This document shows positions 58,997 to 64,000 of a stretch of 64,000 bases of DNA, in pieces. Position 1 is the first letter of the stretch; every line of letters begins with the position of its first letter. Source of the DNA: Sporothrix humicola (lineage: Eukaryota > Ascomycota > Sordariomycetes > Ophiostomatales > Ophiostomataceae); contig WNYE01000004.1 of NCBI GenBank assembly GCA_021396245.1, forward strand, positions 620,001-684,000. Reading direction: 5' to 3'. Made by a program: the position numbers and the translations under genes. The notes beneath the pieces are model-generated. The model was not told the origin of the DNA. It saw only the letters and a program-made list of their open reading frames with translations, and made no database searches.

Positions 58997-61354
58997 ATGA
59001 ACGAGCGACTGCCGTCGTTGCCATTTCCTCCTTCTGCCCAGCAGGCATACTCGTCGGGAACCGTTTCCCCCCGGGTTGGTTCCATTGGGTCTTCTACGAG
59101 CTCAAGCGTCGACTCCCAGTCTCCGTACACCTCGGTCGCCTCTTCGCACGGCCCCAAGACGCCGCCTTCCACCGTCCTTCCCTCGGTGCCATCGTCCCTT
59201 TCCGGCGGCCTCCACACGCCCATTGTCCAGTCGTCCATCCACGGGTACGACCAATATCAGCACGCCATGAACCAAGGTCCAGAAATGTACTACCAGCAGC
59301 CGCACATGCAGGGTGGCCAGGCACCTCCGCCGCCAGTCACATCCAGTGCCATTGCCCAGTACGCGCATCAGCAGCCACCGCTGTTGCAGCCCGGCCCTGC
59401 CCAGTACCCGAACCCGTCGCCCTACAACCAGTACAGCTACGCAAATGGCCTGACATCGCCGCCAACTGCCGCTCCCGTGGCTAACCCCATGGCAGCAAAC
59501 CCGCATGTCCTTCCCCTTCCGGGCGTTGCCGCACAGCAGAGCATGCAAAACAGCTATTCGGGATTCGACAACACCGGCCAGATCGCGCCGCCCGGCATGA
59601 AGCCCCGTGTCACGGCTACGCTTTGGGAGGATGAGGGAAGTCTGTGCTTCCAGGTTGAGGCCCGTGGCATCTGCGTGGCCCGGAGAGAAGGTGAGAATGT
59701 TCCTATGCTGACAATATTTTGATTTTCTCCTGCTAACCTCGACAAAGACAACCACATGATCAACGGCACCAAGCTGCTGAACGTTGCTGGTATGACCCGT
59801 GGTCGCCGTGATGGTATTCTGAAGAGCGAGAAGGTCCGCCACGTCGTCAAGATTGGTCCTATGCACCTCAAGGGCGTGTGGATTCCCTTTGAGCGTGCGC
59901 TGGACTTTGCCAACAAGGAGAAGATCACCGAGCTGCTGTTCCCCCTCTTTGTGCACAACATTGCTGCCCTTCTGTACCACCCGACGAACCAGAACCGCAC
60001 GAGCCAGGTCATGGCCGCTGCTGAGCGCCGGAAACAGGAGCAGGGCCAGATGCGCGCTGGCCAGCCCGGCGCCCCTGGTCTGCCGTCCCTGCAGCACCAC
60101 TCGACGATGGCCCTTCCCGGCCCGCAGCAAACATTGGCGTCGCATGCTACCATGGCTACGCCTACTGGCCGCCCTCCACTCGATCGTGCCCATACGTTCC
60201 CCACGCCGCCGACCAGTGCGTCGAGCGTCATTGGCGGTGGTATGAGCGCTTCTGAGCCGTTCTCGTGGCCGCAGCAGGGTGTCAACGGCGCACAAAACAA
60301 CAACCCGATGTCAATAGACACCAGCCTCAGCAACGCCCGCTCCATGCCTGCCACTCCTGCCACCACTCCCCCGGGCCCGCCCATGCAGGCCATGCAGCAG
60401 TACCCTCCGTCGACCCAGGCGTACGACTCTCGCTCCATGTACCACCACCAGACCCCGGCCCCGGCCACGCAGCAGACGCCTTCGCAGCAGCACACGCCGC
60501 ACCATAGCCAGCAGCCCCAGAGCCAATACCCTGGCAGTGCCCCCAACAGCAGCCCCCATGACCGCAACAACATGTACAGCCACAACGCCGTTGCCGCCGC
60601 TGCCGCTGCCGCCGCTGGCAACTACGTCAAGACCGAGATGCCTGCACCCGCTACCAACCGCTCGTCGATTGCTGGCCCGTCTGGCAACGAGCCTGTTGTC
60701 GACAACAAGCAGCAGTCGAACGGCCTTCTCCACGCCCACAACGGTCACGCCGGAGATGGCGTGTCCCATGGTGGTGTGCCGGAGGATGACCATGAGCACG
60801 AGACCGAGTACACGCACGACAGCAGCACGTACGATGCCAGCCGTGCCCAGTACAACTACGGCGCTCCCCAGGTTGCCACTCTGCCAAGCGAGCACAGCCA
60901 CCTGTCTCCCGACGTCGCTGCCGCCGCTGCCGCCAACCACCAGGCCACGTCTGGCCGGTCGACCCCGCGTAGCGCCGCCTCGCAGGCGTACTACACGCAG
61001 CAGGGCTACAGCACGCCGCCGCGTACGGGTGGCACCACTGCGGCCACCCAGGCCTCGAGCAACCTGTACAACGTCGTGACGAGCGATCGTGGGAACACGA
61101 ACGGCGCCCCGGCTCAGGATGTGTACGCTGGCCCGGCCGACATGCCCGGCACCATGCCCAACGGTTACGCGACCCCGACTCTGAACGGCACATCAACAGG
61201 CATGAAGCGTGGCCGTGACGACGACGACGACCGGTCTTCCCTGGACATGAAGCGCCGCAAGACTCTCCTCGACTCGTCGATGCCTTCGGCTGTCTACGAT
61301 GCGTCTGTCATTAACCGCACAGCTCCTGCTGTCGGTGTCTCGGGCCGCAGATAG
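58997..61354 (+). CDS. stuA: APSES transcription factor StuA (Asm-1), regulator of development
   Basis: Exons 58997-59690 and 59748-61354 give 766 residues. The 57-nt intron starts GTGAGA, has a TGCTAAC branch site and ends AAAG, splitting Asp232 inside the APSES domain. That domain (about 200-310) is nearly canonical: KPRVTATLWEDEGSLCFQVE, MINGTKLLNVAGMTRGRRDG, GPMHLKGVWIPFERAL and LYHP. It is the basic helix-loop-helix-like DNA-binding fold that recognises WCGCGWNM. Flanking regions are Gln/Pro/Ala-rich, include DRAHTFPTPP and SIDTSLSNARSMP as in other StuA proteins, and a basic nuclear signal (KRRK, 733-736) lies near the C-terminus. Homology to known StuA N-termini starts at the ATG at 59267 (676 residues, strong context GCC before ATG). 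The ATG at 58997 is an extended start, and the open frame continues above it without ATG, so another 5' exon is possible. StuA controls conidiophore and fruiting-body development in relatives. Confidence 0.95.
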
Positions 61355-63089
61355 GCTGCGAACCTTATTTCACGGGCTTATACACATTTTCTTTTTTTAT
61401 TCGTTTTTTCTTTCTTCGCCTTTTATGACGCCTTTTCACATTTTTCGACCATTTTACTTTTCTTTCTCAACTCCGGACTTCGGCCTCTTTTTTACGAATG
61501 ACCGAGACGGGGGAATGCTTTTTCAGTGATTAATGACCCCAAGAAGAACCCTGGACGAAAAGCGATCATCGACATGCATTTTTCACGACTTTTTTATTTT
61601 CTTTCTCAACCAACATTTTATACGATAACACGGGACCCACACCAAACGACACATTGATCATCTCCTTACGAGACCAAACGACCACTCCTTTGAAAGCAAG
61701 CCTGCTATTTTTCTTTTTCTTTTTTTTTTTCGTCAATTTTTTGAACGTCAATTTTTTCTTTCTTCTGTTGGTTTTGGCGGTTTTCGCAGGTGATCCTCAC
61801 ACTGCAGAGACAGATATCTCTGCATTTGAGAGAGCACATCTGTTGATCCACCCTCGACACATCCGTTTTTCGTTTCTTTTTCTTTTTTTCTGTGCCTTTA
61901 AAATGCCTGAAATGGTGTAAATGCCTGATGACCTAACGCCCCCCACCGCATGGAAGGATTTAATTTTTAAAGATTTTATTCCTATTCTATTTTTTTTCTG
62001 TTTACCCTTTTTGGTTACTTTTTCTCCTTTTTCACTCTCCTACCTCTTCTGCCATTTTCTCCTGTTTTTGTTTTCTATGTTTTCTTTTTACCGTTTTATG
62101 TGGCCAGATAAACGTTTTTATGGGACATGGGAGAACGTCTTTTTTGGATATTTGTTATGGAGGGAGATATGGGAAACACACACACGCACGTTTGCCAGCC
62201 TGTGATGTAAACCAGGCTTGATTTTTTCGGCAAACAGCAACAAAAGATAACGAGTTGGACATCCACAAATATCACACACACACTACCTCTTTCCCTAGTG
62301 CACATACCATGTTTTCCTCTTTCTCTCTCTCAAGCCCAACAGCCATCCCATGCTTGATTTCACGAGGTGGCTGGGAAATGATGAGAGAAAAAGAGGAAAC
62401 TCACCAACCTCTTTGTTGGTTCACAAGTGTTGGAAGTCATCAACACGGACCTGTTCCTATGTTGCTGTGTGTTCCCACTCCTTCGCCATGTTCTCACAAC
62501 CATGCCTTTCCTTTTTTTTTTACGACCTTATCTGTCACACGCGGTCACGTCCTGCTGACTCGAATATTTTTTTCCTTGTCTGTCCTGTCTTTTCCTGTTT
62601 ATTAATGACCCTAACGACCTTTCTATTTTCTTATATCTTAAGACCAAAAAAAGTGATTATTACCGAATCGTGATCCCTCTTCTACTTGAGTGAAATGTTA
62701 TGGACCTTGTGATGTTTGTAAACTAAGAGTGAAAAATCGTTAGCGGAGGGTCACCTTGATCATTTATCGCTGCGGTCCAAAGCATGTTCTAGTCTTGACA
62801 TGTTGATTTGGATAAAAAAACACACCGTCTTCTATCACCAAACTCCAGACCTTATCGATCCTTCTCTTAACGCAGTATAATGTCCAATTCAAGAGCACAT
62901 AGTGGTCCTCATACAACTTGAGAGGTAATGGTGGAATGAACGCTCGACCAAAAGACCTCATCACGAGCCTCAACTCTCGTGTGATGTTGAAACATGCACG
63001 CGAGTTACTCAACCTGAAATTTGCGCTGAGCAGACTCTTAATAGTAGATAACAAATATATGTCTTTTGAGCAAGTTTTACTCCACCTAG
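61355..63089. other. stuA 3' region and spacer
   Basis: The stuA 3' UTR, rich in T and C, probably occupies the first few hundred bases. Several T runs follow (61380-62130). From about 62640 the base composition changes to more even, A/T-leaning DNA that may already belong to the decayed element on the right. A 96-codon minus-strand frame at 62764-63054 looks protein-like but matches nothing I recognise. Confidence 0.4.
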
Positions 63090-63778
63090 TGTGAGTTTGC
63101 TACCATGAAATGAGCTAAGAGAAAGCCTCTCTCTGTGCCAATCCCACGTATATATGCCAAGGAAGCTCCTGTATTAGACCGAGCATTGTCGGTTGGCTCA
63201 TCATATATGTTGCTACAAGCGTTTTATGGAAACGTGCTGCAAGATATTTGACCCGATATCGTCACTTGTTCCTACTACATCTACCCAGCCTAATGGTGAG
63301 TTCTAGATATGAACACACGAGCAAATCTTTACACATTGGGCTAGCATACAAGTAAAGAAGTAAAGACAGCAACTCTCACATTTCCCAAAATTGCATCCAC
63401 TTGCTCTATTTCAAAAGATGGCGAGGATGTCCGTGGAAAGCTGGCCATGGATCCAACAGATGGGTTGCCCAACACAGGCCCCTTTTCAATATAGCTTCTT
63501 ACTGATGGGCTGTTGCTGATGCGGCTGTCCAAAACCTTGATGGAAGTGGAGAAAGAACCTCAGGCAAAGAGCTAGGTATATTCGAGAACGAGGGCATGCA
63601 CTGTTTGATTGTAGATGTATTGGATAATCTCCCGCCAAGAATCTACGCGTATTTCGAAAGGCTTGGTTAAAGGACAGTTGCAGACGACAGATTGGCTCGC
63701 GAGTTGGTTCGACATGTATTTGCCCGTTCTAAGAAAGAGAGGCTGGATGACTATTTGCAGAAGGCCAAGATGTCATGA
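63090..63778 (+). pseudogene. Decayed aminoglycoside-phosphotransferase-like gene
   Basis: The + strand carries, in order, pieces of a fungal APH-type kinase-like protein. They are LSVPIPRIYAKEAPV then VGSSYMLLQAFYGNVLQD (about 63135-63250), TLTFPKIASTCSISKDGE (about 63375-63430) and a GPFS segment ending at a TAG (63492-63494). After a shift of frame come VADAAVQNLDGSGE (63510-63550) and a C-terminal part, DVLDNLPPRIYAYFERLG and LARELVRHVFARS, ending at TGA (63778). Stops (TGA 63111, several at 63251-63345, TAG, TAA), at least one frameshift and an apparent deletion of the catalytic centre (the usual HxD loop and following DWE motif are missing) show that it is not functional. The N-terminus is not recognisable upstream. 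Identity rests on recalled family patterns. Confidence 0.5.
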
Positions 63779-64000
63779 GAAATGAGACAATAGGCAGAGT
63801 AAAATATGGCAGGCACCACTGTACGTACAAAGCTAAAAGTTTAAAGTCTACGACTAGTTTTATGAGTTGAAATATTTGTTGTCTTTGTGAAGAGTTGTCG
63901 TTGTTTGTTGAACTTTGAGAGTACCAATTAAACACGATTACATAATACTCGCGCCACTAGGGGCGCTGGTTGCCTGAAGTCGAGGTAATACCAACTCACG
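63779..64000. other. Right-edge sequence, no gene seen
   Basis: A/T-leaning DNA after the phosphotransferase remnant. A small inverted repeat (GCGCCACTAGGGGCGC, 63952-63967) near the end might be part of a mobile-element or repeat border, but too little is present to tell. Confidence 0.3.

Overview
The window looks like nuclear DNA of a filamentous ascomycete, most likely a Sordariomycete. Three things support this: an APSES regulator of the StuA/Asm-1 family near the right end, a small GPI-type wall protein of the clock-controlled protein 6 (CCG-6) type, and two short introns (56 and 57 nt) with ascomycete-style splice and branch signals. Coding regions are rich in G/C at the third codon position; the spacers are A/T-richer and carry purine- or pyrimidine-rich tracts. 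I cannot name the species.

Layout, left to right. 1-624 (-) is the 5' part of an unrecognised low-complexity protein gene cut by the window edge. 2391-4568 (-) encodes a short-chain acyl-CoA synthetase of the propionyl/acetyl-CoA ligase (ACSS3/PrpE-like) type, ending in a peroxisome-type AKL tripeptide. 4986-12734 holds no convincing protein gene; it contains a tight cluster of four StuA-type sites (6641-6769) and an orphan Pol III B-box-like site (about 10475-10570). 12735-13174 (-) is the spliced ccg-6-like gene with a TATA box. 13175-23091 has no recognisable gene. 23092-24105 (+), a PIG3-like quinone oxidoreductase, and 24371-25486 (-), a dienelactone hydrolase, are convergent. 25890-28157 (-) is an F-box-like/leucine-rich fungal protein whose reading frame is split by one in-frame TAG.

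From 28158 to 58996, almost 31 kb, I see no convincing protein gene. The stretch contains short arrays, hairpins, homopolymer runs and, from about 38 kb to 57.5 kb, many copies of the 8-mer ACGGAGTA (either strand) and of ACGTCGTA. It leads into a very pyrimidine-rich leader with one canonical intron-like segment and two mini-uORFs, then into stuA (58997-61354 +, one intron). After stuA, a decayed aminoglycoside-phosphotransferase-like pseudogene lies at 63090-63778 (+).

The genes do not form an obvious pathway cluster. The acyl-CoA synthetase, the quinone oxidoreductase and the dienelactone hydrolase are all small-molecule or xenobiotic metabolism enzymes, but only the last two are adjacent. 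The most notable property of the window is the large, motif-rich, gene-free domain upstream of a master developmental regulator. All statements come from reading the sequence; no database search was run.
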